From contig OY743169.1 of assembly GCA_963555705.1 (NCBI GenBank), positions 11,222,014 through 11,286,013 on the forward strand: DNA of 64,000 nt, given 5' to 3'. The notes beneath the pieces were generated by a model, which saw only the letters and a list, made by a program, of their open reading frames with translations, was not told the origin of the DNA and did not search any database. The DNA is from Ligustrum vulgare (taxonomy: Eukaryota; Streptophyta; Magnoliopsida; Lamiales; Oleaceae). The first letter of the stretch is position 1; every line of letters begins with the position of its first letter. Positions 8,824-20,902 of this stretch are shown piece by piece. Position numbers and translations under genes: made by a program.

Positions 8824-9762
8824 GGATGCTCGAGCTAATGAGTTTTTTGTTTTTCGCAGATAACACTATGACTTTTGACTCATCATCGCTGAAAAGTTTT
8901 ATTCAAGGGAGGGCCAGGGCTGTTGATGGTCGTCCCCTGACTAAGAAGGGGAAGAAGAGACCTGGCCTCAGGTGACGAGGGGCCCCGAGGATTGCTCGAA
9001 CACAATGTTAAGGGACGAAGAAACCTCCTCTAGTCTCCCCGGTCAACAAAGCTCTAGCGCATGACTTTATCGACCTTGAGGATGACCCAATCCGAGCGAC
9101 CTCACAGGATCCCGATGTTGTGGCTAAGTACCAGAGCGAGGATAGCCCGGGTGAGGGCATTAAGCACCTCGAGGGTTACTTTACTAAGGTAAAAACTTAC
9201 TGAATTTTTCCATCTTTCATCCTCGAGCTAATGGGCTTTTATGGTGCAGGCTCTTAACATCTCTCAGGGTCTTGCCCTGAGGGCCATTGATGAAGAGGAC
9301 AAGGTTGCAGGCCTGGGGCGCTCCATCACCCGACGTGAAATAAGGGTCAGGGAGCTTGAGGATGAACAGAAGAAAATGAAACTTGAGAATGAGGCCTTGA
9401 AGTCAGAGCTTGGCGAAGCTAGGGACGAGGCTGAGGAACTGAAGCTCGAGCTCGAGCGTACTAAAAAAGACTTCGAGGAGAAGTTAGCTACTTTTGAGAC
9501 TGCTCGAGTTTTAGCGGTCGAGGACTTCAAGAATTCTGCTAAGTTCAGTTTCCCCCAAGGAGAATATGCCTCGGGTTTTTATAATTACGCTTTCAAACAA
9601 GCCCGAGCCCTACTGCGCGCGAAAGGAGCTGAGGCCCGACCTGAGGATTTAAGGGGTGATCCAGACATTACTGAAGGCCTCGTCCTATCTGAGTCTAAGG
9701 ATGGGGACGAAGAAGGATCGGGGGACGAACTTGGTGTTGAAGATAGAGATGCCTCTAGTTAG
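7870..9762 (+). pseudogene. Antisense Tat-type extra gene, exons with GT-AG introns
   Basis: These plus-strand fragments lie antisense to gag-pol in the 3' part of the element. An N-terminal segment (8060-8330) has DIGNTLI-LVDPVDVR, TPLTYPDLKCAYKE and AREFGLMPWCDV. The central exon (8462-8702) has FELKQLPYFSCF and a GWKARYFYASPQEPGHPFW motif seen in plant 'putative transposon protein' ORFs. The last exon (9251-9762) is a coiled coil of about 80 residues followed by an acidic tail. A GT-AG intron fits 9188-9250, and the same intron exists in the second element (about 18841-18900). The usual start codon is GTG here instead of ATG, a (TC)n tract replaces the end of the central exon, and several stops are present. 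The function of this ORF class is unknown. Confidence 0.65.
8743..8820. repeat. (TC)n microsatellite, about 39 units
   Basis: This is a pure dinucleotide tract of 78 bases. The related copy at 18360-18420 has unique sequence and a GT splice donor at the same place, so the tract expanded after the copies split. Confidence 0.97.
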
Positions 9763-10748
9763 ATTTTGCACCACTGTACTTCCTTATTTTGTATGAACAA
9801 TATTTCAAATATTTTATTATCTTCAATGAAGTTTACCTCTCAAGTAGAAAGTGTCGTTTAAAAATTGCGTGAACGCTTAGTGCACACGAACAGATAAACT
9901 TAAGCACAATGAACTTGTATTAACCTCGATCACGGATATCGTATTGACCAATCCATCAAACCCGGACATGATTAACATAATTAGCAAGTATTAAACATGA
10001 ACACAGGATGATGAAATGGACATATATTAACCCTTACTTGGTTATCGAAAATGAGCATGTCATTACCCTCAAACATGGTGAATATGAATGAACAACTTAT
10101 TAGCTTTGAAAGGTTAATGGATAACATGCAAGTTATTAAGCCTGAACATTGTTAATCCCCAAACACGGTTGTGTGACGAAAGTGTTAATAAGTTGTGTCC
10201 CAGAGCAATGATGATCCCCGAACATGTAACCCTATAAAAAGGATAATTGCATCCCTTTTGTTGCTCGGGAAAGGCTAGGAGTGATTTCTCGCGGGCAAGG
10301 TGATGAGGTGCTTGCTCGTGGGCAAGGCTTTGAGGTGCTTGCTCGTGGGCAAGACTTTAAGGTGAACACAATCATTGGAGAACTTTTTCTTTTATTTACA
10401 GAGATAACTTTTGACAAAATAAAAGCTGGCGCGCAGGCCAAAAAGGAAAATAGAATTAAACTAAAAATAAAGTACACAGAATTAAAGGGGGCGAGCCAAA
10501 GCGAGCTAGAGTGCTTCGTTCTTGTTACTTGTAGTATATTTTCAGGTTGTCTGCATTCCAAGGTCTTGGAAGTGGTGTTCCTGCAAGATCTTGCAAGCTA
10601 TATGAACCTCCTCGAGTCTGTCGTATGAACTCATAAGGTCTTCCCCAAGTAGGCCCAAGCTTTCTCGGGGGATGACCTGCAGCATCTGCCCTTCTTAGTA
10701 CGAGGTCCCCTGCTCTAAATCTCCTCGGGTTGACCTTGTGTTAAAATG
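9763..10748. other. Noncoding stretch between antisense gene and integrase of the Tat element
   Basis: No domain is recognisable. A short tandem block (GATGAGGTGCTTGCTCGTGG, about 24-bp period) lies at 10289-10350. Confidence 0.5.
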
Positions 10749-11840
10749 TTAGGCCGTCTTGCTCTGATAGTATGCTATCTTCGCGCTAGCCTGTTCACGA
10801 ACTTCTTCTTGTGAGTCTAGGTGTTCGCTCGTACCTTCACCCTCAATGTTCTGGAAAAGACGCCTGTAACTTGGTAGGGCGACCTCGATGGGGATTGTGG
10901 CCTCTACTCCAAAAGCAAGCATAAATGGAGTTTCCCCATAGGTTGTGCGGTGTGAAGTTCTGTAAGACCAAAGTATAGCGGCAAGTCCTCGGGCCAAGAA
11001 CCTCGTGCTTCTCCTATCCTCGTGTGAAGTTCTTGGAGTATTATTATGTTCGTCACTTCTGCTAACCCATTGCTTTGGGGATGTGCAACCGATGTTAGAC
11101 GATGGTCAATGTATAGGTTTGCACAAAAAATTTTAAACCGTGTATTGTCAAACTGTCTGCCATTGTCTGTTATCAATACCTTCGGAAGGCCAAACCTGCA
11201 GATAATGGATTTCCAAAAAAAAATATCTGAGTTTGCTCCGAAATTGTTGCTAGGGGCTCTGCTTCCACCCACTTGGCGAAATATTCTACTACCACTGCTA
11301 TGAACTTCAACTATCCTTGTGTTAAGGGAAAGAGTCCTAGGATGATGACTCCCCATTGTTCAAAAGGTCCTAGGCATTGGATAGAAGTTTGTTCCTCGGA
11401 TGGTATGTGTATGATGTTTCCATGTCAACGGCACTTATCGCACTTCTTCACATAATCCATCGCATCCTTCCTCATGGTTGGCCAATAGTACCCATATCTG
11501 AGGAGTTTATAAGTCAAGGCCCTAGCACCCTGATGATTCCCACATTTTCCTTCATGTACTTCTACAAGAGCTTGAGCAGCTTCTGAAGTTTTAAGGCATC
11601 TGAGATAGGGCAGTGTAAAACTTCTTCGGAAAAGAATTCCTACTGTCAAGCAATATCTAGCTGATCTTTGTTTGATGCTCCTAGCTTCCCCTAGATTTTC
11701 GGGGAGGCTCCCATCTGATATATATTTTATAATAGGATCCATCCACAAGGGCTCATGATCAATGTCCATGACCGTAGGCTTTGGGGCTATGATGGGTTGT
11801 GACACATATTTCATATGAACTATTCTTTGAATATTGTCGA
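10749..11840 (-). pseudogene. Integrase of the Tat element (broken)
   Basis: The N-terminal zinc site is visible as HEGKCGNH followed by CDKC (in the frame ending near 11425). The core shows the motif TDNGRQFD and PQSNGLAE, which supply the second Asp and the Glu of the catalytic triad. The first catalytic Asp is replaced: the segment normally reading DYFSKWIEA-like reads EYFAKWVEA near 11285. A frameshift separates this segment from the rest of the core. The C-terminal part ends with ATIPIEVALPSYR. It is nonfunctional. Confidence 0.85.
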
Positions 11841-12374
11841 TGCTTGTGAATACCAACCTTGAAAGAGCGTTGGCCTTGATATTTTTTGATCGGGGTATTT
11901 TAACAAATTCACAATTTTTGAACATTCTCTGAAGGTCATGAACACGCAGGTAATATAGACGCATCATCTCCTCTTTTCTTTCAAGTGTGCCATCTATCTG
12001 CCCTACGACCAGCTGGGAGTCACTGAACACTTTTACATATTCAAGTTCAAGGCCATGGGCAACTTCAAGCCCGATGATAACAGCTTCATATTCTGCTTCG
12101 TTGTTTGTTGTTTCAAATTCAAACCTCAAGGCGCACTGTATTTCGACCTGTTTGTTTGGATCATGATTATGACTCCAGCACCCGAGCCCAAAGAGTTGGA
12201 TGCTCCATCTACAAAGATTTCCGAGTAGCTAATGGGTATGTTCGTGCCACTTTCTGGCCCCCGAGGCCTTGGTGTGAGCTCTGCAATGAAGTCCGCCAAG
12301 GCCTGTGGTTTTATCGAAATTCGGGGCTTGAACTCAATATCAAATTCTCCAAGTTCAATGGCCCATTTGAGCAA
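11840..12374 (-). pseudogene. Second (archaeal-type) RNase H of the Tat element
   Basis: FVDGASNSLGSGAGVI starts the domain. After a frameshift near 12128, TTNNEAEYEAVIIGLEVA and VFSDSQLVVGQIDG carry the expected acidic residues. This extra RNase H next to the normal one is diagnostic of Tat-group elements. It is broken by the frameshift. Confidence 0.85.
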
Positions 12375-12766
12375 TCTTCCTGATACATCGATTTCTGAAG
12401 TATATGTTTGATTGAATGTGACTGGAAGTATTGTCTCAATTTTCTGGCTGCTACAACTAGCGTTAATGCTAGCAGTTCAGCAAGTGTGTAATGAGTCTCA
12501 GCGTCGAGAAGAACCTTGTTGACATAATATATTGGTTGCTTCACTCGACTCACATTTCTAACAAGAACTGTACTTACCGCATTTTGGGAAACTTCCAAAT
12601 ACAAGGATAGCACATCCCCTGGGCTTGGTTTAGTGAGCGCATGAGGTATTGCTAGGGATGCCTTCAGTTGTTGCAGTGCATGCTCGTACTCGTCATTCCA
12701 TTCAAATGTTTTCTTTCCCCTATGGATTTTGAAAAAGGGAAAACACTTGTTAGCTACCCTTGACAT
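12311..12766 (-). pseudogene. RNase H (Ty3 type) of the Tat element
   Basis: The segment contains FFKIHRGKKTFEWNDE, followed by an LYLEVSQNAVSTVLVR stretch and QPIYYVNKVLLDAETHYT. This is the connection and RNase H region of gypsy polymerases. The frame is separated from the reverse transcriptase by a stop near 12800. Confidence 0.85.
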
Positions 12767-12802
12767 GAACCTGTTAACCGCGGCTACTCGACCTGTCAGT
12801 TT

Positions 12803-13480
12803 CTAAACGTCTTTCCTGCTCTTGGGAGAATCCATGGAAATCAGAGCCTGTATTTTATTGGGGTTTGCCTCAATACCCTGATGAGTGATCATGAAACCCA
12901 AAAACTTTCCAAATGATACCCCAAATACACACTTAGCTGGGTTCAATTTCATCCTGTATTTTCTAAGTGTGGAGAATACCTCCTCGAGGTCATGAATATG
13001 CGTATTTTTTTCTGTGCTTTTCACTACCATGTCATCGACGTATGCCTCAATGTTCTTCCCAATCAAGCCTGCGAACACCTTGTTAATTAACCTTTGGTAT
13101 GTTGCTCCTGCGTTTTTTAAACCAAAATGCATGACCTTATAACAATGTATAGTTGAATCTGCCATGGAGGACTTTTTTCTTGGTCGTCCTCTGCAGTAGG
13201 AATTTGGTGGTAACCTGAGAAAGCGTCAAGGAAGCTGTATAATTTATGACTCGAGGTGCTATCCATGAGGTTTTCAATTCTTGGTAGGGGGTAACTATCC
13301 TTGGGGCATGCCTTGTTCAGGTCTGTATAGTCCATACAAACTCGTCACTTACCATTGCTTTTCTTTACCAAGACCACATTTACAAGCCAATCTGGATATT
13401 GAACTTCTCTGATGAACCCTACCTACATGAGCTTGCTTATCTCTTCTTGAATCACAGTTCGTCGATCAGGAGCAAATTGC
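12803..13480 (-). pseudogene. Reverse transcriptase of the Tat element (frameshifted)
   Basis: MDYTDLNKACPKDSYPLP and SFLDAFSGYHQI lie in one frame (13117-13335). After a frameshift come HFGLKNAGATYQRL, the active-site motif YVDDMVVKS and LNPAKCVFGV (12803-13165). Catalytic aspartates are present, but the frame is broken. Confidence 0.9.
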
Positions 13481-13514
13481 CTTTTTCGCTGTTTGACCGG
13501 TCGGGCATCGGGAT

Positions 13515-14215
13515 TTACATATGCACTACAATCTCGGGGTCAATCCCGAGCATATCCTCAACCTTCCAAGCAAACACATCGACATTATCTCTTAAGCACT
13601 GCGTGAGTGTTGACTTTAGACCATCATCAAGGTCTCGACCAAGGGTGACCATCTTCCCAGACCTGAGCTCGACCTCCAATAATTGCTCAACTGGTGAGAG
13701 CCTGCCACTATGCTCGAGGTCGGGCTCCAATATCATGACCTGTGAAACTTCTGTTGAGAGATTCTTAACACTGGTAACATTGCACTGCCTCGCTACTGTT
13801 TGATCTCCACGAACAATCCCTATTTCATCTGCTATTGGAAATTTCATGGTGAGATAGGACGTCGACACTATTGCTCTAATCTTGTTTAGTAATGGCCAGC
13901 CTAGGATTGCATTGTACGCCATCGGGGCTCGGACAACATGGAACATCGTTATTTCTGTCACTTGTGTGGAGTCTGTTCCTAATGTCAAAGGAAGTTCGGT
14001 GGTTCCCTCAGGCATGATCACACTACCCCCGAAGCCCTGCAAGGGAGTTCTAATAGGCTTAAATTGCTTGTCGATATTCCCATCTTGATAAAGGCCTCAT
14101 GTGATAACACATTGGCTGAGCTCCCATTGTCAACCAGTATCCTTTTCACCCCGTAATTAGCTATAATTGCTCTGACTACCATGGCGTCATCATAAGGAGT
14201 GATTATACCTTCCAT
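13515..14215 (-). pseudogene. Protease and linker region of the Tat element
   Basis: ILVDNGSSANVLSHEAF is the retroviral-type aspartic protease motif, with Asn where Ser or Thr is usual (D-N-G). GWPLLNKIRAIVSTSYLTMKF and VFAWKVEDMLGIDPEI follow in an overlapping frame. These are typical of the stretch before the reverse transcriptase in Tat elements. Confidence 0.85.
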
Positions 14216-14400
14216 GTCATCCGACCCGAACGTAATATCTAGATGAGTAACATGTTCTGTCCCCGCAGACTTCCTGGCATAAACCTTGCACCCATTTTGA
14301 GAGTCTCCACTCGATGCTATACCACCTATAATGATGTTGATGGTTCCAACAGTAGTTTTCTTGTTCTCGGTGATTGATCATGTTCATGATCATTCTTCTG

Positions 14401-15588
14401 TCATTTATCGTTCCCGACGTATGTTTTCAGAAAATCCCTCTTTATTAATGCCTCGATTTCTCTCTGGAGCGCATAACATGTCTTTGTAGTGTGACCATGA
14501 TCACGATGTAAATCACAATACTTGCTCTTGTCACGTGTGTCCGATGGGGACCTGATCATGGACGACCACTTCTGTTCTTTCATATCCTTGATCTCCATAA
14601 GGATGTTTGCCCGAGGAGTGTTCAAGGGAGTGAAAGATGACGCCCGTTCTGATCTTGATCTTCACCGATCACAGTCCCGTTTTTTATTATCATCACGTTG
14701 TCTCTTACGATCGGGCTTGTTATCCCTGCGCTCAGAATTTTCAGAAGTGGCGTTGCTCTTCCTTGGAAACATAGCTTCCTCCATATTTATATACTTCTCA
14801 CCCCGGGTAAGAAGTTCAGTAACCGATTTTAGCAGTGTTATTGATAGAGACATCTTAAAAGACTCACATCTCATGGCATGAGTAAGAGCAGATACGACGG
14901 CAGAGATATGAAGATCGGGGATCTGTAGTCTTTCAGCATTGAACATTGTTATGAATTCGTGCAGTGTTTCATTCTGTCCTTGACTGAGTCTCATGAGCGA
15001 GGCAGCCATTTTCCTTATGCGCTTACTACTCGCAAAAAAAGCCGGGAACTTATTGGCAAGATCTGCGAACGTCGAAACTGAATTTGGTTCAAGAGTTTAG
15101 AACCAATCTATGGCAACACTAGTTAAGGTTTGGGGGAACGCTTTGCACATAACCTAGTCGAGGGCAACTTATAAGTTCATGACGTCGGTATATATGTTTA
15201 GATGATTCACAGGATCAGTTGTACCATCATACTCATTTATCCTTGGATACTTGAACCTGTCTGGTAGGGGAAAGGCTAAAACTTCTGGCGTAAATGGTGT
15301 GTTCTGGGTAAAACCTGCTGGAGCCTGAGTATTTTTTCGTATACCGGCTGTTATCCCCTCTTGTATAATTCTTGCAAGCTCGGCAAGGGGCATGGTAACT
15401 GTTCTTGAACTCATCATGTTTGGTGGAGAAGGTGGCGATCCCGAAGTACTCGCCCTAGCAGTATTGTGCGCATGGTTTTGTGGTTGTGCCCCTGAAGCAT
15501 TCCCTTCCTCGGGCGTTGGCGGCCCTCGTTGATTCTGTTGCGTGAGCAGTTGGGTAATTGCAGCGACTTGTTGATGAAGTTCCTCCAA
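14401..15588 (-). pseudogene. Gag of the Tat element (several stops)
   Basis: The N-terminal part begins MEELHQQVAAITQLL. PLPDRFKYPRINEYDGTTDP opens the retrotransposon gag domain. LSQGQNETLHEFITMFN and YCDLHRDHGHTTKTCYALQ (zinc-binding) lie further on. Stops near 15168, 15010 and 14660 split it into three frames. Confidence 0.88.
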
Positions 15589-15760
15589 AGCTGTCTGAGT
15601 ATCAGTGGTAGGTTGAGGACATGATGTCTAATTCCCTGGTTACGTAGACTGATTTGGTGGTATTGCTGGGGGTATCTGCTCCCCCCAACAGAGTGATCAT
15701 GAGCAGGTAAGTTTGTTTGTGAAAGTCCAGAACGTGTATTAACAATGGCTTCTAGTTATG

Positions 15761-15780
15761 TTTCCCACAGACGGTGCCAA
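15761..15780 (-). promoter_or_regulatory. Primer-binding site of the Tat element
   Basis: On the minus strand TTGGCACCGTCTGTGGGAAA follows the 5' LTR directly. This is the usual form in plant gypsy elements of this group. Confidence 0.8.
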
Positions 15781-16370
15781 TGATGATGCTAAGAAATTGC
15801 ACCTGAAATACTCCATCCTGAACAACAAATAAGCACGATCTGGATCTTCGAATACCTGCAACAAAAGCGAGGAGGTGTGTCCTCGTCGCCCCTCCGAGTC
15901 TTAAGTCAGTAAAGAGGAGAAGTAAATTTATGCAAGAGGCTATAAACTGGAAAATAATAATTGCATACCTAAATTATGATTGAGAAGCGAGTATTTATAG
16001 AGATACAAACTAGAGTTCTAGTAGGATTAGGGTGTTTGAGTTTAGGTACAACTCCTACTAGATGTCCTCCTATTTTTTTAGGGATAACGTCATTAGATGT
16101 TTAATTTGGATATAATTCCTACTGTTTTTAGGAGATAGCCATTTCACGTCAGATATGAGGTCCCTCGACCACCCAAGAGAGATTGCCCCGAGCAGTTATC
16201 ACCCTGATCAAGTTGTGGAGCTAAATGTGTGATTTAATCCTCGGGGGGTAAGGCATAGTCCTCGGGGATCGTTGATGTACTAGGGGACGGATTACAGGCT
16301 CGAGGATTTTGTTGACGGTCGGGAATATGTTAGTGGTCATGCTTGTGGTGGGATAAATTAATGCTCATCA
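15781..16370 (-). repeat. 5' LTR of the Tat element
   Basis: It is 590 bp, the same length as the 3' LTR, beginning TGATGATGCT and ending AATGCTCATCA. Several point differences separate the two LTRs, so the insertion is not very recent. Confidence 0.92.
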
Positions 16371-16375
16371 ACTGT

Positions 16376-17079
16376 TTTTCTTAAATTTTCCTATTTCTTA
16401 ACTATAAGAATTTAAATTTTATTATAATTCATTTCACATCCGTAAAACTCGAAGTTGGCAATTTGACTCGAAAATCGATGACCCGATCGACTTGCAATTA
16501 TGGAGACGAATGATAATGACATGAAGCTCATCCTTCATGCTTCATCACACTTCGCGTTTCACTGCGCTTCGCTCACGTATTGTCCGGATTTTCGCACTTA
16601 AGCGCGATGCTTGACCTCGCTGCTTCGTCACATTTTATGATTTTTAGAACACTACAAAATATATTGTTCTTTGCAGGGATAAGCCTCCCATTCATCATTT
16701 GTCCTCCGAGAATATATGAAATGCGTAAACGAAATCTCATTTCATATCTTTTAAGAAAGATGATTTAGTTTATGACTTTTGATATGCTTGGTTCGTTGGC
16801 AGGACAAACAATAAACCTTCCCCCAATGCAAACGTTGGCTGATCCTTGAGATGGAGCAAGTCAGTTTGCCCAATAAAAGTGAGGCTAGAGTTACCAAATC
16901 ATTTTCTTGACTCGCACCCACGACTCATTAGTCCGGTGAGCCGAACGAATGAAGAGCAAGCACCACTTAACGTCCCTAACTATACATATACGAGATGGAT
17001 ACTTTATACCCAAGACGAGGTACCCCGACCGTTCATGAGGATTACCCATGAGCATATGTTCCCCTGAGCATCTTGTTTA
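16376..17079. other. No recognisable gene
   Basis: This is a mixed stretch between the Tat element and the next Tat fragment. Short ORFs at 16580-16768 and 16846-17067 have no recognisable domain. Confidence 0.4.
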
Positions 17080-19045
17080 TAAATTACGAGTGATTGGGTC
17101 CTCGGGGTTGAGTTATGGTCAGGGATGATATTGGTGCTTAGGGATGGGACATCGTAAGTTGGTTCCTGGGAGTGGTCGGGCTTTTGTATTCTAGCCCATG
17201 TTCGGGATCATCTTTTTGGGTGCTCATCATTGGCCCCCGCGCATCCGACTCGAGATCAGGGAGAGGTGGATGGGCTTTATTTGTGAATTAGACTGTTCGG
17301 GGTTGATTTGATTTGACACGATGGTTCTGACAAGAGGGGTGTCCTTCTGCAAAGATGTGATATTTTTTAGGCCACGTGGGTTTCAGATGGGTGACATGTG
17401 GCATTGTTTGGCGATTCAGATCAGGCGACCTTTGGTATTCACGGAGTATCCTCCTATAAATAGCGGCTTCTCCTCATTTTCTATTCCACAACTACTTTGG
17501 GAGCTGAACCTTTGAGATCGTGGTTGGGCTTTAGAAGAGTGTTTTGGGGGTGCTCAGTATTCGAGGTAAGAACTCGAACTCTTAAGTTTATCAAATTTCC
17601 TTTTTATAAGAGATGTCTAGTACCATTACGAGCTCGAGTAGTAGTAGTGGTGGTGGTGGTGGTGGTACGAGCTCTTCTAGCAGTGAGCAGTGTCCGCCCG
17701 AGGACATAGGAAATTCTTTAATCCCCATGGTCGATCCCGTAGATGTTAGGACTAGGTATCAGGGGGAAGATGAAACCCCGCTAACTTACCCCGAACTTAA
17801 GTGTGTATATAAAGAATATAAGATCATTGAGATAGCAAGGGAGTTCGGGCTAATGCCCCGATGTGATGTTAGGGCACCCACCCCGAGGATAGGGTGACAA
17901 TAGCACGAGATGGGGATTTCTTGGTTATAGGGATGCCTTGAAGGCAGGGCTTAGGTGGCCATTGCACCCCTATTTCATCGGGTTTCAGGTAGAGCACTCT
18001 AGGTGACCGGGGAAACCATTGCCTAACGGTTGGAGAATGCTCGTGTATTTTACATTGCCTATAGGTTCGTAGGCATAGAGCCCTGACTTGACCCTTGTAG
18101 GATGGTGTTTGAGCTTAAACAATTACCTCATTTTTCATGTTTCGTCTACCAATCTAGTCGGGGTAGGTTTAAGTTATCGAGGATGCCCAGTTCTCTTCGG
18201 GGTTGGAAAGAAAGGTATTTTTATGTTGCCCCTCAAGAGCCCAGGCACCCCTTTTGGTTGGGGTGGGTTGTCCCTGATACGGCTAAGTTTAACGAGGAGC
18301 AGGCCTTCTTTGAGGCTTTAGAACGAGATAGGCAGATGCTCGAGGGCCTAGAGCCTATAGTCGATAATTTGGATGATCTACTCGGGATGAGGTCCTCGAT
18401 CATGTTGGAGTCATTAACTTCGAGGGTAAGAGACTTGGCTATTCTCTTCAATTTTTTTCCTTATTTAGCCATGCTCGATCTTATGCCTTTGTTTTTGGTC
18501 TGTAGATAACATGACGTTCGATCCTTCAAAGTTGAATAACTTTATAAAGGGGAAGGCCGGAGCTGGTGGTCGGCCTCCAGTGGTTAAAAAGGGGAAGAAG
18601 AGGTCTCGTGTGCCTAGTGGCCGGAGGAAGTTTCTAATACACTGCTCAGGGATGAGGATCCCCAGGAGATCCCCCCTCCTCCTCCTTGCTATTCCCCAGC
18701 CAAAGTAACCCCCGAGGTTGTTGACCTCGAGGATGATTCTACTAAGGAAGCTCCTCAGTCACTTGACGTGATTCGGAAGTATACGAAAGAAATCAACCCG
18801 AGCCTAGGCCTAAGACACCTAGAGGCTGTACTTAACAGGGTAAGGATTAATTTGAATCTTCATCTCTTTTCCTCAACCTTATGTTCTGTTTATGATGCAG
18901 GCTTTAAATATTGCCCAGGGTGTAGCTTTTCAGGCCATTGACGAATCCGAAAGGGTCGAGAGCTTGGGCAAGTCCATCACCATTCGTGAGCTGAAGATTG
19001 GCCAGCTTGGGGATGAAAATAAAGAATTGAAGGAAGAGAGCGAGG
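17080..19045 (-). mobile_element. Truncated Tat-type element (3' LTR end plus antisense gene)
   Basis: An LTR end closes at GTGCTCATCA (17229) and is followed by TTGGCCCCCGCGCATCC, the polypurine tract seen in the full element. The antisense gene region follows. Similarity stops near 19045, where unrelated GC-rich inverted-repeat sequence begins. No pol is present. The left limit of the LTR is unclear; it is diverged from the 590-bp LTR. Confidence 0.75.
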
Positions 19046-19050
19046 TTTTA
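17613..19050 (+). pseudogene. Antisense Tat-type gene, second copy with intact exon borders
   Basis: It starts with ATG at 17613 (MSSTITSSSSSSGG..., low complexity Ser/Gly). DIGNSLIPMVDPVDVR and TPLTYPELKCVYKE follow, then a frameshift near 17885. The next exon (18102-18425) has FELKQLPHFSCF and GWKERYFYVAPQEPRHPFW. Introns with GT-AG borders fit about 18426-18507 (GAGG/GTAAGA to CTGTAG/ATAACATG) and about 18841-18900 (AGG/GTAAGG to GATGCAG/GCTTTAAA). The final coiled-coil exon (18901-19045) is cut by the element truncation. Matching introns in both copies support real splicing of this class. Confidence 0.65.
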
Positions 19051-19230
19051 AAGCTTGGGCTCGACTCGTGGCTCGGCTCCACGAGCCGCTCGTGGTTAGA
19101 CGAGCGAGCCCATGGTTGGCTCGTTTCCATGAGGCAATGATTAGTTCGTCAAAATGACAAGCCGAGCCGACAAGCGGTTCGGCCCCTTTGACACCTCCGA
19201 ATGTAATCAATTCACTTGAAATTTGTAAAC
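19046..19230. repeat. GC-rich inverted-repeat stretch
   Basis: Several GGCTCG/CGAGCC words (GCTCGACTCGTGGCTCGGCT, CCACGAGCCGCTCGTGG, AGCCGAGCC) can pair in many ways. It resembles the interior of hAT-type nonautonomous elements, but no clear ends are visible. Confidence 0.4.
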
Positions 19231-20899
19231 TTAAAATAAATTGTAACCTATAAATTTGAGATTCATCATGACCCAGAAATAAGTAGTGACCTAATAAATT
19301 TGTAAATTGGCATAAAAAAAATAAGTTGTGACTGTTATTTCATAATTTGTGATTGAGAAAGAAGTCATGACCTATAAAATTTATGATTAGTGATTAATAA
19401 ATAAGTTGTGACCAACTAAGTTGATAATTTGTGACCTACAAAATTTATAATTTGTCACCTGGAAATAAATCGTTACTAACTTATTTGATAATTTGTAACC
19501 TATAAAATTTATGATGTGTGACTGTGACTGTATATTGTATATTATTATGGTCTTAACATATTTAAATAATAAAATATATTTAATTAATTATGACCTGATT
19601 TTTGGATTAAAGTTTCAAGTTTCTTAAGTTTGAAAATGTGTATTTTAGACACATTATCCCAAACTTTATTTATTTCATAAATGAAAAAAATAAGTAATTT
19701 TTGAAATAAAATGGAATAGTTTTTTAGAACGGCTGAATGATGAAACTTCAAGTCAAAAAAGTACTTTCTGGATAATTGTCACCTAGTTTTATGGTAATGA
19801 ATCCAATAATTGCAAATCGTATCATTTTCCACTTTCTCGATCAAGAGGTGATTAGACCTTTTTTTTTTTTTTTTTTTTTTGAATTTTTAGTATTTTCTAG
19901 GTAGATCAATGATTAAAAATTGAAGAGAGAAAATATGTGTGATTAAAAAGTAGTTTGAGAAATTGTGTTATTTATAAATTTGTTTATAAATTGTAATTAT
20001 TGTGTAAAAAAACGGTTAGTTTGTTAGCTTAATACCCAAATATGGATGAATCAAAATGGAAGCAAAACACACAAATTTCAGGTTGGTAGACATTCGTACA
20101 TGGGCTAGAGTTGGCCTAACTAACTAATAATTGAAATTTTGGAATATGGATGTGAAAAAATCACAACTTTGCTTAAGAATGTCGCGTTAAGAGTTCGAAT
20201 CCTGAAATATGTATGTGGTCTTTGAGTAAGTACAAGTGTACAAGTAACCTTTCACCCTATATCCTTGAAGGCATAACCTACGATTTACATCGTTCACCAA
20301 AGTCCTAAACAGGAGCAAGTGGAGATCATCAAGGTTGCGGCTTAATTTTTTTTAATAATTGAAATTTTGCCAATTTGGTGTCAGATTTTAACTAATTGTA
20401 CAACCAATTTAAATGCAAGAGAATTCACTACTTTCATGATAACTGATAGAGATGGCTAACTCTCTATTTGTTAAAAGTTATGTATTTAAATTTATTTATT
20501 TTTTTATGTAAAATATATGGTTGAAAAGTGAAATGAAAAAATGTAATTAAAAAATAATTTGAAAAGTTGTATTGTAAAAAACATGTTTTAAACATGTTTG
20601 TTAAAGAGAGGCTGATTATCAAGTTTTGTAGTGAGTAAAACATAGAAATAGATTTATCGACTAAGGTTATATAATGAACAATAAAAAAAAAAACCTCGTA
20701 ATCTCGTATTCTATTTTTTTTTCTAAGCTCATGTTTGGTATAGGGATAAAAATCAGATTTTTAGTAAAATATGATAAAATGTATAGTTGAAAATTTGTGA
20801 ATTCCATAAAATATGTTGTTGAAATTCATTGTTAATTTTGACTTAATTAAAATCTAGATTAAAACAAGAGTTACTGAAGCATCCTAAACAATTATTAGG
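19231..20899. other. Noncoding, with degenerate GTGACC repeats and a MITE relic
   Basis: 19240-19560 repeats a degenerate 50-60-bp motif (TTGTGACCTA...AATTTATAATTTGT...AATAAGT). 19858-20015 is a poly-T tract plus a block nearly the same as 58380-58530, a dispersed MITE family. No gene is seen. Confidence 0.5.
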
Positions 20900-20902
20900 T
20901 TA

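Larger units (their letters stand above)
7024..16370 (-). mobile_element. Ty3/gypsy retrotransposon, Tat-type, decayed
   Basis: The element is 9347 bp with two 590-bp LTRs and a perfect target duplication ACTGT (7019-7023 and 16371-16375). The minus strand carries remains of gag, protease, reverse transcriptase, RNase H, a second archaeal-type RNase H and integrase in the gypsy order. A dual RNase H plus an extra ORF between integrase and the 3' LTR, antisense here, is characteristic of the Tat group (Ogre, Retand, Grande). Many stops and frameshifts break every domain, so this copy cannot encode working proteins. Confidence 0.93.

Noticed and set aside
8727..8975. 82-codon ORF with a long Ser-Leu run
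   Set aside because: It is a translation of the (TC)n microsatellite and not a preserved frame.
9264..9530. Ser-rich minus-strand ORF
   Set aside because: It is the shadow of the plus-strand coiled-coil exon.
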